This document shows positions 36,447-48,093 of a DNA stretch of 64,000 nt, in pieces. This DNA is from an uncultured Pelagibacteraceae bacterium (GTDB taxonomy: Bacteria > Pseudomonadota > Alphaproteobacteria > Pelagibacterales > Pelagibacteraceae). How positions within the stretch are numbered: the first letter of the stretch is position 1; every line of letters begins with the position of its first letter. The DNA is taken from assembly GCA_902630925.1 (NCBI GenBank), contig CACOWO010000002.1, positions 1 through 64,000 of the forward strand. Direction: 5' to 3'. The notes below the pieces were generated by a model that saw nothing but the letters and a program-made list of their open reading frames with translations, was not told the DNA's origin and did not search any database. The position numbers and the translations under genes were made by a program.

Positions 36447-37196
36447 ATGGTATTAGATCTTAAAGAATTTAAAAGATTTGAAAAACAAATTATTTTAAAA
36501 AAAGTTGGTATATCTGGTCAAAAAAAGATTAAAAGGGCAAAAGTTTTGATTATAGGAATGGGTGGATTAGGTTGTCCATTACTCACATATTTAGCTTCTT
36601 CGGGGGTCAACAATATTGGAATAGTAGATCATGATAAGATAGAATTGGGAAATTTAAACAGACAAATTTTATTTAGTACTTCTGATCTTGGTAAATATAA
36701 AGTTAATCAAGCAAAAGTAAAAATTAAAAAAATTTATAATCAAGTAAAAATAAAGACTCTCAAAATTAAAATTACAAAAAAGAATATCAAAGCAATTTTA
36801 AAGGGATACGATATTGTATGCGATGGTACAGATAATTTTAATACAAGATTATTAATCAATGATTATTGTAAAAAAAATAAGAAAACCTTAATTTCAGCTG
36901 CGATAAATAAGTTTGATGGACATCTTTTTAAATTTAACTTTAAAAAGAAAATACCGTGTTTTAGGTGTTTCATGCCACAACAGCCTATTCAAGAGATGAA
37001 TTGTGATGTGGAAGGAATTTTTCCTCCAGTTGCTGGTATATTAGGTTCTCTCCAAGCGAATGAAGTATTAAAAACCATTTTAGATCTGAAAGATGATCTT
37101 AATGGTAATATTTTAATTTTTGACTCACTTAAAATGAATATAAGAAAATCTAAAATACAGATTAATCCAAATTGCAAAAATATATGCAAAAATTAA
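36447..37196 (+). CDS. MoeB/ThiF/HesA-family adenylyltransferase
   Basis: E1-like enzyme of 249 residues that adenylates the C-terminus of a ubiquitin-like sulfur carrier (MoaD or ThiS). The nucleotide loop GMGGLGCP, LGNLNRQ and the metal-binding D in CDGTDNF are clear. Zinc cysteines are CFRC and a C-terminal CKNIC. Without the rhodanese domain of MOCS3-type proteins, thiamine or molybdopterin use cannot be told apart; no carrier gene is adjacent. Follows dut after 3 bases. Confidence 0.87.
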   Translation: MVLDLKEFKRFEKQIILKKVGISGQKKIKRAKVLIIGMGGLGCPLLTYLASSGVNNIGIVDHDKIELGNLNRQILFSTSDLGKYKVNQAKVKIKKIYNQVKIKTLKIKITKKNIKAILKGYDIVCDGTDNFNTRLLINDYCKKNKKTLISAAINKFDGHLFKFNFKKKIPCFRCFMPQQPIQEMNCDVEGIFPPVAGILGSLQANEVLKTILDLKDDLNGNILIFDSLKMNIRKSKIQINPNCKNICKN

Positions 37197-37627
37197 TTAT
37201 CTTTTTAATAATTTTTTTTAACTTTGGAAACCTATTCTCAAATGAAGAGTATTTTTTAACTTTAAGAAATGAGAAGGTTAACCTACGTCAAGGTCCCTCA
37301 TTTGATTATCCAGTTAAAATTTTTTATAAAAAAAAATATCTTCCGGTGCTAATCCAAGACAGTTCTAATAATTTTAGAAAAGTTAGGGATCACGAAAATA
37401 ATTCTGGTTGGATACATATTTCACAATTATCCAAAAAAAAAGCAGCGATTGTTATTGAGGATGAGTTAATTATGTTTGGTAATCCGACAGTATATTCTAA
37501 TCCAATTGCTCTTCTCAAGAAAGGTAAACTTGTTAAGATAAAAAAATGCAATGATGAGTGGTGTAAAGCTATTTCTGAAGATTTTAAAGGTTGGGTAAAA
37601 AAAAATAGCTTATGGGGTTTATTATGA
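37184..37627 (+). CDS. Secreted bacterial SH3-domain protein
   Basis: Exported protein of about 147 residues from the ATG at 37184, overlapping the end of the MoeB-like gene by 13 bases. A signal peptide (about 1-18) is followed by two SH3-like repeats, visible as VNLRQGPSFDYPV ... GWIHISQL and a second ending in CKAISEDFKGWVKKNSLWG. Such proteins usually bind peptidoglycan peptides. The last gene of the ubiE run, ending 2 bases from the convergent DUF2061 gene. Confidence 0.8.
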   Translation: MQKLIIFLIIFFNFGNLFSNEEYFLTLRNEKVNLRQGPSFDYPVKIFYKKKYLPVLIQDSSNNFRKVRDHENNSGWIHISQLSKKKAAIVIEDELIMFGNPTVYSNPIALLKKGKLVKIKKCNDEWCKAISEDFKGWVKKNSLWGLL

Positions 37628-37629
37628 AT

Positions 37630-37872
37630 TTATTTTTTATATTTCGCTGTCCAAATTTTATCAAGGACGAAGTACCAGACTGCATTTGCTAAAGGCTCAA
37701 CAATCGCGTCGGTAAGAGCTATCATAAAGGAAACATCTGCGACCAACATTAAAACGGTAATGGCAATAGCAAAGTGACCGATAGTGTAAATTATCGTTCT
37801 TAATATCGATCCTTTGTTACTTTCGTAAATATTTTTTGTGGCTGAAAAGATTCCGTGTGTAAATTCTGTCAT
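37630..37872 (-). CDS. DUF2061 small membrane protein
   Basis: Inner-membrane protein of 80 residues with two hydrophobic helices separated by a short loop. It matches DUF2061 in the segments RTIIYTIGHF and the C-terminal ANAVWYFVLDKIW. Function of the family is unknown. Its ATG follows the hydroxylase stop with no gap, so it is the third gene of a katG-hydroxylase-DUF2061 operon. Its place suggests a link with peroxide or iron stress, but this is context only. Confidence 0.78.
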   Translation of the reverse strand: MTEFTHGIFSATKNIYESNKGSILRTIIYTIGHFAIAITVLMLVADVSFMIALTDAIVEPLANAVWYFVLDKIWTAKYKK

Positions 37873-38502
37873 TTAATTAAATGGGTTTTCTAATACACAA
37901 GCAACTAAGTGTATTCTATTTTGCTCCCCTCCGTTAAAAAAGTTATGGTATTTTGTATTATTTGTAATTGTGACAGTTCCATCTGCAGGCATATGTTTGC
38001 TTACATCCTCGATGACCATCCTGCAGCCTTTGTTTGTAATAATTGGAATATGAAGTCTTGGTTCTGGATCTCTATGCCAACTCAAAGTAGATCTAGGTTC
38101 TTTTAAAAGTATTCGTACTCTCCCTAATTTAAAATTTTTTCTCAAAATATTAAAAACTTCTTCAAAGTAAGTACCTTTAAATTCTTGAACCAACTCTGTA
38201 TATTTTGATTCATCTATGGGCTTGTCTCTTTTAGCTTCTTTGCCAGTTTCATCGGGGATTGTCCAATAAGTACCTCTAACATTATGTCCTTCTATGGATG
38301 AATTGTCGCCAGGTATTTGATTAAGAGGTATTGCAGCAAAATTTTTAATGCCTAAAGTATTGAAATTTTTAAGCTTTAAAATTTTATCCAAGTCGAATCT
38401 TAATTTATTAACGTCAAATTTAAGATTCGGAATGGTATAGAAATCTTTAAAAAGATTATTATTTATTTTTTCAGCATTTTTTTCTAATTCAACACTTTTC
38501 AT
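37873..38502 (-). CDS. Aspartyl/asparaginyl beta-hydroxylase-type 2OG-Fe(II) dioxygenase
   Basis: Cytoplasmic 2-oxoglutarate-dependent oxygenase of 209 residues. The facial triad is visible as His143 and Asp145 in SWHRD and His186 in KYHNFFN, with 2-oxoglutarate-binding Arg196 in QNRIHL. The fold matches the Asp_Arg_Hydrox family. The substrate is unknown; relatives hydroxylate Asp/Asn in proteins or free amino-acid derivatives. Only one base separates it from katG upstream, and DUF2061 follows without gap. An iron enzyme next to an iron-type operator is noteworthy. Confidence 0.78.
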   Translation of the reverse strand: MKSVELEKNAEKINNNLFKDFYTIPNLKFDVNKLRFDLDKILKLKNFNTLGIKNFAAIPLNQIPGDNSSIEGHNVRGTYWTIPDETGKEAKRDKPIDESKYTELVQEFKGTYFEEVFNILRKNFKLGRVRILLKEPRSTLSWHRDPEPRLHIPIITNKGCRMVIEDVSKHMPADGTVTITNNTKYHNFFNGGEQNRIHLVACVLENPFN

Positions 38503-38503
38503 A

Positions 38504-40706
<2,203 letters not shown>

Positions 40707-40726
40707 GTAAAAATCAACTAAAAAAG

Positions 40727-41134
40727 TTAATTTTTTAAATTTATAAATACCTCTACGTTTTTGATTTTCTTTCCATTTGGCGCTTTTGGAATTTTTTGAA
40801 TAACAACCTCGCTTTCATCAATGTCAATTAACTCTGAAGTTTCGCTATCATAAAAATGGTGGTGATTGGTGATATTTGTATCAAAATAAGTTTTTTTTCC
40901 CCTAACATCTACCTCGCTTAAATGCCCTGCTTTCTTGAAAGCATGAACTGTATTATAAATTGTTGCTAATGCAAATTTACAAGTTGATTTTTTAGTTAAA
41001 TGATTTTCTAGGCTCTCAACTGTAAAATGAAATGTTTTATCTCTTTCAAACAAAAATTTTGCAATTTCTACTCTCTGTTTAGTTGGTCTTAAGCCTGATG
41101 ATCTTAATTTCTTTAAAATATCTACTTTTTTCAT
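40727..41134 (-). CDS. irr: Iron response regulator Irr (Fur family)
   Basis: Fur-family regulator of 135 residues. The winged helix starts at SGLRPTKQRVEIAKFLF, and LATIYNTVHAFKKAGHL is the recognition region. The metal/heme triad HHH is at 91-93, following KKTYFDTNITN, which is typical of Irr rather than Fur or PerR. The N-terminal heme motif GCPWH of Bradyrhizobium Irr is absent, as in several other members. Divergent from fabA-fabB-fabI, a known alphaproteobacterial arrangement, and next to katG. Confidence 0.88.
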   Translation of the reverse strand: MKKVDILKKLRSSGLRPTKQRVEIAKFLFERDKTFHFTVESLENHLTKKSTCKFALATIYNTVHAFKKAGHLSEVDVRGKKTYFDTNITNHHHFYDSETSELIDIDESEVVIQKIPKAPNGKKIKNVEVFINLKN

Positions 41135-41158
41135 GTTTTTTTTTAGTATTTTAACTAC

Positions 41159-41175
41159 TTTATAATGATTCTAAA
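41159..41175. promoter_or_regulatory. Irr-type palindrome between irr and fabA
   Basis: TTTATAATGATTCTAAA forms an 8-1-8 inverted repeat with one mismatch. It ends 25 bases before the irr ATG and lies 52 bases ahead of the fabA ATG, in the 92-base divergent gap. It is nearly identical to the site at katG. Autoregulation of irr and co-control of fabA are likely; the protein that binds is inferred, not shown. Confidence 0.6.
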
Positions 41176-41226
41176 CACAAATATATATAAAACTTTTGTT
41201 AAATCAAGTAAAACAGTTTTTAAATC

Positions 41227-41730
41227 ATGCAAAAAAACAGCTACAACTATGATGAATTAATTTCGTGTGGAGAGGGAAAATTATTCGGTGAAGGTAATGC
41301 TAAACTTCCATTACCTCCAATGTTAATGTTTGACAGAATTACTGAAATTAATAAGGATACTGGAGAATTTAAAAAAGGGTTTATCAAAGCCGAACTTGAT
41401 ATCAAGGATAACTTATGGTTTTTTGATTGTCACTTTCAGAAAGATCCGGTAATGCCAGGATGTTTAGGATTAGATGCTATGTGGCAATTAGTTGGCTTTT
41501 ACCTGGGATGGATTGGAGAACCAGGAAAAGGTAGAGCTTTAGGAGTTAATTCCGTGAAATTCACAGGCGAAGTTTTAAAAAATGTAAATATAGCTACATA
41601 TGAAATAAATATGAAAAGAATTTTAAAAAAAGAGGGAACGGCTGTAGGACTAGCAAATGGATTATTAAGCGCCGATGGTAAGATTATTTATCGTGCAGAA
41701 AATTTAAAAGTGGGATTGTTTAAATCATGA
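41227..41730 (+). CDS. fabA: 3-hydroxydecanoyl-ACP dehydratase/isomerase
   Basis: Anaerobic unsaturated fatty-acid branch enzyme of 167 residues; dehydrates 3-hydroxydecanoyl-ACP and isomerises to the cis-3 product. Catalytic His69 lies in [15 protein letters not shown] and Asp83 in CLGLDAMW. The helix after it ([13 protein letters not shown]) separates FabA from FabZ. First gene of fabA-fabB-fabI; its stop overlaps the fabB ATG by four bases. Confidence 0.96.
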   Translation: MQKNSYNYDELISCGEGKLFGEGNAKLPLPPMLMFDRITEINKDTGEFKKGFIKAELDIKDNLWFFDCHFQKDPVMPGCLGLDAMWQLVGFYLGWIGEPGKGRALGVNSVKFTGEVLKNVNIATYEINMKRILKKEGTAVGLANGLLSADGKIIYRAENLKVGLFKS

Positions 41731-42938
41731 GAAGAGTAGTAATTTCAGGCCTTGGTATAGTGTCATGTCTTGGAAACAATCAAGAAGAAGTCTATCAGTC
41801 ATTACTGAATTCAAAATCGGGTATTTCATATGCTGAAGAATATAAAGAACATAATCTCAAAAGTCATATACACGGCAAACCCAATATTAAACTTTCAGAT
41901 TTTGTTGATAGAAAAACAATTAGATTTATGGGGTCTGGCTCTGCTTACAATTACATCGCTATGAAAGAAGCTATTACTGACTCGGGTCTAGAAAATAATG
42001 AAGTCAGTAATTATAAAACTGGAATTATAATGGGTTCTGGTGGACCATCAATCGAAAATGTTATTCTTGCTGCAGACAAAACTAGAGCAAAAACTCCAAA
42101 ATTAATGGGACCATTTATTGTTCCAAGAACAATGGGGAGCACCGCTTCAGCCACACTAGCTGTACCATTTAAAATTAAAGGCACAAATTATACTATGAGT
42201 TCAGCTTGCGCTACGAGCGGTCATTGCATTGGAAATGCTATGGAATTAATTCAAATTGGTAAGCAGGATATTATTTTTGCAGGAGGTAGTGAGGAAGTTC
42301 ATTGGGCTATGACAGCCATGTTTGATGCCATGACAGCATTATCTTCAAAATATAACGATAAACCTGAAACTGCATCAAGAGCCTATGATAAAACTAGGGA
42401 TGGATTTGTAATTGCGGGGGGTGCTGGTGTTTTAGTTCTTGAAGAGTATGAACATGCAAAAGCAAGAGGAGCAAAAATTTATGCTGAACTTACAGGCTAC
42501 GGTGCAACATCTGATGGATATGATATGGTTGCGCCATCAGGTGAGGGAGCAGTAAGATGCATGCAATTGGCAATGGCTACTTCTAAAAATAAAATTGATT
42601 ATATTAATACTCACGGTACATCAACGCCCGTAGGAGATATTACAGAATTAAATGCTGTAAAAAAAACTTTTGGTGAAAATATTCCGAAAATAAGTTCAAC
42701 AAAATCTTTATCTGGGCATCCATTAGGGGCGGCATCAGTCCATGAAGCTATTTACTGCTTAATTATGATGAAAAATAATTTTATTGCTGGATCAGCTAAT
42801 ATTAATGAGATTGATGATGAAGCCAAAAAATTTCCTATAGTAACCAAAACTGAAAAAGGAGTATCCCTTAGCACAGTTATGTCTAATAGTTTTGGTTTTG
42901 GTGGAACTAACGCTGCTTTAATTTTTGAAAAGGTTTAA
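41727..42938 (+). CDS. fabB: 3-oxoacyl-ACP synthase I
   Basis: Condensing enzyme of 403 residues that elongates the cis-unsaturated intermediate from FabA. The nucleophile Cys161 is in [11 protein letters not shown], with histidines in [11 protein letters not shown] and [11 protein letters not shown]. The closing [13 protein letters not shown] is standard. The pairing with FabA supports FabB rather than FabF. Coupled to fabA by ATGA overlap and to fabI two bases on. Confidence 0.96.
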   Translation: MRRVVISGLGIVSCLGNNQEEVYQSLLNSKSGISYAEEYKEHNLKSHIHGKPNIKLSDFVDRKTIRFMGSGSAYNYIAMKEAITDSGLENNEVSNYKTGIIMGSGGPSIENVILAADKTRAKTPKLMGPFIVPRTMGSTASATLAVPFKIKGTNYTMSSACATSGHCIGNAMELIQIGKQDIIFAGGSEEVHWAMTAMFDAMTALSSKYNDKPETASRAYDKTRDGFVIAGGAGVLVLEEYEHAKARGAKIYAELTGYGATSDGYDMVAPSGEGAVRCMQLAMATSKNKIDYINTHGTSTPVGDITELNAVKKTFGENIPKISSTKSLSGHPLGAASVHEAIYCLIMMKNNFIAGSANINEIDDEAKKFPIVTKTEKGVSLSTVMSNSFGFGGTNAALIFEKV

Positions 42939-42940
42939 TT

Positions 42941-43726
42941 ATGAGTTTGATGAAAGGTAAAAAAGGATTAATCATGGGCGTAGCCAACGAAAGATCTATT
43001 GCCTGGGGAATTTCTCAAAAACTTGCAGAAGCTGGTGCGGAGCTCGCTTTTACCTATCTCGGCGATGCTTTAAAAAAAAGAGTAATACCTTTAGCAGAAA
43101 AATTGAATTCAAAGGTTACTTTTAGTTGTGACGTGGAAAAGAAAGATGAAGTTGTGAAATTGTTTGAAAATATCAAGGCGAAATGGGGTGAAATTGATTT
43201 TGTCGTTCATGCAGTAGCTTTCTCTGATAAGTCAGAATTATCTGGGGAATACTTGAACACGACTAGAGAAAATTTTCTGAAGAGTATGCTCATATCTTGC
43301 TTTTCTTTTACAGAAGTTTCTAAAGAAGCTTATAAAGTTATGAAAGAAGGTGGGAGCTTATTAACCCTTACTTATGAATCAACTAAAGCTATTCCTAATT
43401 ATAATGTTATGGGAGTGTGCAAATCTGCTTTAGAGGCTAGCGTAAAATATTTAGCAAGAGATCTTGGTCCAAAAAAAATTAGAGTTAATGCTATAAGCGC
43501 GGGTCCAATTAAAACTCTGGCTGCATCAGCTATTGGAGATGCTAAATTTTTGTACAAATGGAATGAGGATCATTCCTTTTTAAAAAGAAATGTAGATATT
43601 CACGATGTAGGAAATTCCGCTTTATACTTACTTAGCAATCTTGCAGCTGGAGTTACTGGTGAAATTCACTATGTAGATGCTGGATATAATAAAGTTGGAA
43701 TGCCCGATCCAAAAAATATCACTTAA
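42941..43726 (+). CDS. fabI: Enoyl-ACP reductase FabI
   Basis: NADH-dependent reductase of 261 residues completing each fatty-acid elongation cycle. The atypical short-chain dehydrogenase nucleotide loop is GVANERSIAWGI. The catalytic Tyr154 and Lys161 lie in NYNVMGVCKSALE (Y-x6-K), as expected for the triclosan-sensitive FabI class. Final gene of the fab operon. Its 3' end overlaps the convergent deacetylase gene by 8 bases. Confidence 0.96.
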   Translation: MSLMKGKKGLIMGVANERSIAWGISQKLAEAGAELAFTYLGDALKKRVIPLAEKLNSKVTFSCDVEKKDEVVKLFENIKAKWGEIDFVVHAVAFSDKSELSGEYLNTTRENFLKSMLISCFSFTEVSKEAYKVMKEGGSLLTLTYESTKAIPNYNVMGVCKSALEASVKYLARDLGPKKIRVNAISAGPIKTLAASAIGDAKFLYKWNEDHSFLKRNVDIHDVGNSALYLLSNLAAGVTGEIHYVDAGYNKVGMPDPKNIT

Positions 43727-44492
43727 TAAATCTTATACATTTTATTATTTTTTCTACTAAATAATTAGTAATAAGCTTAAAACTATTTTGATTTTTGAGT
43801 TCAATTATATCATTAAAATTAGAAATCTTTTCTTGATTTTCATTTATAAAATTTTCAAATTTGTCAAAATAATTATCATTCCAATTATTTAAATGAATTT
43901 GTGTAGATTGAATACCAAAAGGTAGAAATATTTCTTTATAAAATAATTGTGGAATAAATAATATTTCATCTTTGTAAAAAGGGAACAACCCATAACCATC
44001 GATTATTATCTTAATATTTGCCTCCTTAAGAGCTTTAAGTGTATTATGATCATAAATGTGATTTGGCGCAAAAAAACTTCTAACTTCTAAATTTTTTTTT
44101 TTAAACTCATTCAATCCAAGTTTAATCTTTTGAAGTTGTTGAGAATAATCTAGACCATAAAATTCTGATTTGCCTCCGTAGTTAAATATATCTTTTTTAT
44201 CGGAAGTTTGCGTATATAAATGATTATAACCATGCATGGTTATTTCCCATCCTTTGTCCTGCCAATTTTTTACTCGATCCCAAAAATTTTGGTTTCTAGG
44301 GAAACTATAAAGTTCTGGGTCTTTATTAAGTGGAATAACTCCTAAGAGAGGTTTTATATTTTTCTTATCAAATAACTTCTCACATTTATCCATATGTTTC
44401 CAATTCATATTTTCAGCAACATCATCTATACGAATTAGAAGTTTTGTGTATTTTCCAATTTTTTCTTTTATATAATTTATCATATGAAACAT
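43719..44492 (-). CDS. DUF2334/polysaccharide-deacetylase-fold protein
   Basis: Protein of 257 residues with the NodB-like beta-barrel pattern: metal-binding Asp pair in LLIRIDDV, EITMHGYNH as the His motif, and SFFAPNHIYD as a later strand. No signal peptide, so it may act in the cytoplasm on a sugar precursor. It follows an acyltransferase-like gene after 18 bases; both are AT-richer and richer in Lys/Asn/Phe than the housekeeping genes on either side. Substrate unknown. Confidence 0.7.
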   Translation of the reverse strand: MFHMINYIKEKIGKYTKLLIRIDDVAENMNWKHMDKCEKLFDKKNIKPLLGVIPLNKDPELYSFPRNQNFWDRVKNWQDKGWEITMHGYNHLYTQTSDKKDIFNYGGKSEFYGLDYSQQLQKIKLGLNEFKKKNLEVRSFFAPNHIYDHNTLKALKEANIKIIIDGYGLFPFYKDEILFIPQLFYKEIFLPFGIQSTQIHLNNWNDNYFDKFENFINENQEKISNFNDIIELKNQNSFKLITNYLVEKIIKCIRFIK

Positions 44493-44510
44493 TTAATATT
44501 TTAAACAAAC

Positions 44511-45368
44511 TTAAAATGCTAGATCAGAATTTAAAATTGCAAATTTATCAATATTAATTGAGCTTTTTAGGAAAATATCTCTTTTTTTTATAAATTGTAA
44601 TAAATTTACAAATGGCAAAGTTGCATCTTTTTGATCATTAAAATATTCACAAAACAAATAAATTTTATACTTTTTTGAAATATAATTTAAAATTTCAATA
44701 TGATTTTCTTTAAAAAAATTTTGATTATCTGAAAACAAAAGTTTAAAAACTTTAAATCCTTTTTTTTTAACAATGTTACCAATTATTGAAACTTTTTCGA
44801 TTTTTTGGTCATGTTTAAAAATTATATTTATTAAATTATTTTCATTTCCATCTTTTAAAATTAAAAGGCTTTTCTTTTTAAAGCTATATGGAAATAAATT
44901 TAAATAAAATTTTTCATTAATTATTTTTTTTTCAAAACCAAGTTTATTAAGTAATCCTTTCAGAGTGTAAACTGGTGTAAAAGCTGTTAAATTAATTTCT
45001 TTTTTCAAAACATCTGAAATAAGAAAAAATGAAAACAATCTATGATTTTTGCTAACAATCCAACTATGAATATTACAGTAATAATAATGTGCATTATTTA
45101 TTTTTTTAACAGAGAAAAGAGTACCGACAAAACCAACTATCTGGTTTGAATTTTTATGCAACATTATATTTGCTACAGGTAATTTTTTTTCTTTTGAAGA
45201 CTTTAAAATTTTTTCTATGGTCTCAAAAGGAATATACTTTTGTTTTTTTAAGAAATTACTTACTTTTTCAGAATGAATTTCGCTTTCAAATATTTTAATT
45301 ATTTTGTATGATTTTAATGCGCGATATTCTAGTTTTTGAATTTCATGCTCGTTTTTTTTTTCTCTCAA
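44511..45368 (-). CDS. Putative GNAT-like acyltransferase of unknown substrate
   Basis: Protein of 285 residues; I recognise only a weak GNAT-like pattern (VANIMLHKNSNQIVGFVGTLFS followed by SWIVSKNHR) in the N-terminal half. The rest is a second alpha/beta half without clear motifs. The start is TTG at 45368; the next ATG lies far inside. Paired with a deacetylase-fold protein, it may modify surface glycan or lipid precursors. Function is not established. Confidence 0.5.
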   Translation of the reverse strand: MREKKNEHEIQKLEYRALKSYKIIKIFESEIHSEKVSNFLKKQKYIPFETIEKILKSSKEKKLPVANIMLHKNSNQIVGFVGTLFSVKKINNAHYYYCNIHSWIVSKNHRLFSFFLISDVLKKEINLTAFTPVYTLKGLLNKLGFEKKIINEKFYLNLFPYSFKKKSLLILKDGNENNLINIIFKHDQKIEKVSIIGNIVKKKGFKVFKLLFSDNQNFFKENHIEILNYISKKYKIYLFCEYFNDQKDATLPFVNLLQFIKKRDIFLKSSINIDKFAILNSDLAF

Positions 45369-45392
45369 TTTAAATTTAATCTAATCTAAGTA

Positions 45393-47459
45393 TTATACTT
45401 GTTTCATTGATAATTTAACCTTACCTCTATCAAAGCCAACTACTTTTACAGATACCTCTTCGCCTTGTTTCACTACGTCTTCAACTTTAGCTACACGTTT
45501 ATCAGCAAGTTCAGATATGTGCACAAGTCCGTCTTGCTTTCCGAGAAAATTTACAAAAGCTCCGAACTCCATAATTTTTACAACTTTACCTTTATAAACT
45601 TTTCCCATTTCGGGTTTAGCTATTAAATTTTTTATAAATTCAATTGCTTTATTTCTTGAATTTTCATCTGGAGCTGCAACCGTTACTTCTCCTGTATCAT
45701 TCACATCGACCTTTGCGCCTGAAGTTTCTACGATCTCTCTTATTGTCGCTCCACCTTTTCCAATTACTGTTGCAATGTCTTTTTTATCCACCTTTATTGT
45801 CTCCATTTTTGGGGTATGTTTTGAAAATTCTTTTCTTGAAGTTTTGATAGCTTTATTCATCTCACCAAGAATGTGCTCTCGTCCAGCTTTTGCTTGATCT
45901 AATGCTTTTTCCATAATTTCGAATGTAATACCTGTAATTTTAATATCCATTTGTAGTGATGTTATTCCATTTTTTGTGCCCGCAACTTTAAAATCCATAT
46001 CTCCTAAATGGTCTTCATCTCCTAAAATATCTGATAGTACTGAAAAGTCTTCTCCTTCTTTAATTAATCCCATAGCTATTCCTGCAACTGGCTCCTTAAT
46101 AGGAACCCCCGCATCCATAAGAGATAATGAAGTTCCGCAAACTGTTGCCATAGATGAAGATCCGTTAGACTCTGTAATTTCAGAAACAACTCTTAACGTA
46201 TAGGGAAAGTTCTCTTTTTTAGGTAGTGAAGAATTGATCGCTCTCCATGCTAATTTCCCGTGTCCTATTTCTCTTCTTCCTGTTCCAATTCTTCCGCATT
46301 CTCCTACGGAAAAAGGGGGGAAGTTATAATGCAACATAAAGTTAGATCTTTGCATACCTTCTAAGCTTTCTAGTCTTTGTTCATCATCTGACATGCCTAG
46401 GGTAGTTACTACAAGTGCTTGAGTTTCTCCTCTAGTAAATAATGCAGATCCATGAGTTCTTGGTAAAACGCCAACTTCACATTTAATCTGTCTAACATCT
46501 GATAAACCTCTTCCGTCAATTCTTTTTTTATCTTTTAAAATTGCAGTTCTAACAATATCTTTTTCTAAAGATTTTAGCTGAGCCATTACTTGATTTTCAG
46601 TTAGTGAATCATCTTCAGCAAACATTTCCTTACACTGCGTTTCAATTTCAGAAATAGCTGTTGATCTCTTCTTTTTATCTATCTCTTTAAATGCGCTTCT
46701 CAAACCTTCTTCAAATTTCTCAGCAATTTTCTTTTTAATATCTGAGTGATCGATTTCTTCAACTTCCCATTTAGGTTTTCCAGCTTTTTTTGCTAATTTT
46801 TCTATAGACTCAATTATTGGAACAAATTTTTCGTGACCAAATTTTACGGCATCTAACATTACTTTTTCGGATAATCCAGAAGTTTCGGACTCAACCATTA
46901 AAACTGCATCTTTTGTTCCAGCTACGACTAGATCTAACTCGGATTCTTTTAATTCTTCTAAAGATGGATTTAATAAATATTTTCCATCTTTATAACCAAC
47001 TCTACTTGCCGCGATTGGCCCTTGAAACGGTAAGCCAGATATAGCCAATGCAGCGGAAGATGCAATAATCGAGAGAACATCAGGTTGATTTTCCCCATCA
47101 TAAGATAAAACTGTTGGGAGCAATTGAACTTCATTAAGAAAACTTGAAGGGAACAAGGGTCTAATAGGTCTGTCTATTAGTCTTGAAATTAAAGTTTCTG
47201 CTTCGGTCGGTCTTGCTTCTCTTTTAAAATATCCACCTGGTATTTTACCTGCTGCATAGTATTTTTCCTGATAATTTACAGATAGTGGAAAGTAATCTTG
47301 TCCATCATTTAATTTTTTTGCACCTACAGCTGTAGCAATCACTACTGTCTCCCCTAATGATGCAATAATCGCTCCATCCGCTTGACGAGCAACCTTACCT
47401 GTTTCCAAAGTTAATTTTTTACCATTAACTTCTAATTCTTCTTTATGTATTTTGAACAT
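45393..47459 (-). CDS. pnp: Polynucleotide phosphorylase
   Basis: Exoribonuclease of 688 residues that degrades RNA phosphorolytically. Two RNase PH cores are present, the second catalytic with [12 protein letters not shown] and [20 protein letters not shown] (acidic residues), followed by KH ([11 protein letters not shown]) and S1 ([16 protein letters not shown]) RNA-binding domains. The C-terminus ends soon after S1 (KLSMKQV), shorter than enteric enzymes, so an RNase E-binding tail is absent. Last gene of the nusA-pnp operon. Confidence 0.97.
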   Translation of the reverse strand: MFKIHKEELEVNGKKLTLETGKVARQADGAIIASLGETVVIATAVGAKKLNDGQDYFPLSVNYQEKYYAAGKIPGGYFKREARPTEAETLISRLIDRPIRPLFPSSFLNEVQLLPTVLSYDGENQPDVLSIIASSAALAISGLPFQGPIAASRVGYKDGKYLLNPSLEELKESELDLVVAGTKDAVLMVESETSGLSEKVMLDAVKFGHEKFVPIIESIEKLAKKAGKPKWEVEEIDHSDIKKKIAEKFEEGLRSAFKEIDKKKRSTAISEIETQCKEMFAEDDSLTENQVMAQLKSLEKDIVRTAILKDKKRIDGRGLSDVRQIKCEVGVLPRTHGSALFTRGETQALVVTTLGMSDDEQRLESLEGMQRSNFMLHYNFPPFSVGECGRIGTGRREIGHGKLAWRAINSSLPKKENFPYTLRVVSEITESNGSSSMATVCGTSLSLMDAGVPIKEPVAGIAMGLIKEGEDFSVLSDILGDEDHLGDMDFKVAGTKNGITSLQMDIKITGITFEIMEKALDQAKAGREHILGEMNKAIKTSRKEFSKHTPKMETIKVDKKDIATVIGKGGATIREIVETSGAKVDVNDTGEVTVAAPDENSRNKAIEFIKNLIAKPEMGKVYKGKVVKIMEFGAFVNFLGKQDGLVHISELADKRVAKVEDVVKQGEEVSVKVVGFDRGKVKLSMKQV

Positions 47460-47719
47460 TATTTCCTTAAATTTAATTCTTTGATGACCTTCTGATAGGA
47501 ATCAACATTTTTCTTTTTAAGGTAAGTTAGTAGTTTCTTTCTTTTATTAACAGATTTAGTCAAACCTAAAGTTGAATGTTTATCCTTTTTAAATTTTTTA
47601 AAGTGGTCGGATAGCTTTATAATCTTTTCAGTGAGTAATCCTATTTGAATTTCTGTCGAACCCACGTCATTCTTGTGTGTAGCTAATGACTTAATTATAT
47701 CTTTTTTTTTCTTTATCAT
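47459..47719 (-). CDS. rpsO: 30S ribosomal protein S15
   Basis: Small-subunit primary binder of 16S rRNA, 86 residues. The conserved core [34 protein letters not shown] and the final [19 protein letters not shown] are clear. Its ATG at 47719 lies inside the end of rbfA (29-base overlap), and its stop touches pnp. The usual truB between rbfA and rpsO is absent. Confidence 0.97.
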   Translation of the reverse strand: MIKKKKDIIKSLATHKNDVGSTEIQIGLLTEKIIKLSDHFKKFKKDKHSTLGLTKSVNKRKKLLTYLKKKNVDSYQKVIKELNLRK

Positions 47720-48089
47720 TTTCCTTGTTCTTTTTTATTATTTTCTCAATCTTTTCAGCATATTCAAATGAGTTATCTTCAATAAAGGTGAGTTTAGGAA
47801 GAAACTTAATATCTAGCCTTTTAGACAACGCTTTTCTAACAAGATGCGAGTTCTCCGTCAAGATCCTAACTGTTTCTTTAGTATCTACGCCCCCTAAAGG
47901 AATGACGTAAACTCTTGCTGTTTTCAAGTCAGGTGTCATTCGAACCTCTGTCACGGTTATTAATTTAGAGTTTATTGTAGGTATTTTTGCTTCATTTTTT
48001 ATAAATAATTCACCTAAATTTTGTTTTACCAGTTCCCCAACTCTTAGTTGTCTTTGGCTATAAGGTCTTGATGTAGATTGATTGTTCAT
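47691..48089 (-). CDS. rbfA: Ribosome-binding factor A
   Basis: Assembly factor for the 30S subunit, 132 residues. The KH-like fold is seen in RQLRVGELVKQNLGELF, TVTEVRMTPDLKTARVYV and KALSKRLDIKFLPKLTFIED. Its last bases overlap rpsO by 29, a sign that the gene between them (truB in relatives) has been removed. It follows infB after 4 bases. Confidence 0.93.
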   Translation of the reverse strand: MNNQSTSRPYSQRQLRVGELVKQNLGELFIKNEAKIPTINSKLITVTEVRMTPDLKTARVYVIPLGGVDTKETVRILTENSHLVRKALSKRLDIKFLPKLTFIEDNSFEYAEKIEKIIKKNKENDKEKKRYN

Positions 48090-48093
48090 TATT

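Noticed and set aside
37873..38502. Reading the 2OG hydroxylase as a phytanoyl-CoA or JmjC-type enzyme
   Set aside because: The SWHRD and KYHNFFN...RIHL spacing fits the aspartyl/asparaginyl hydroxylase family better.
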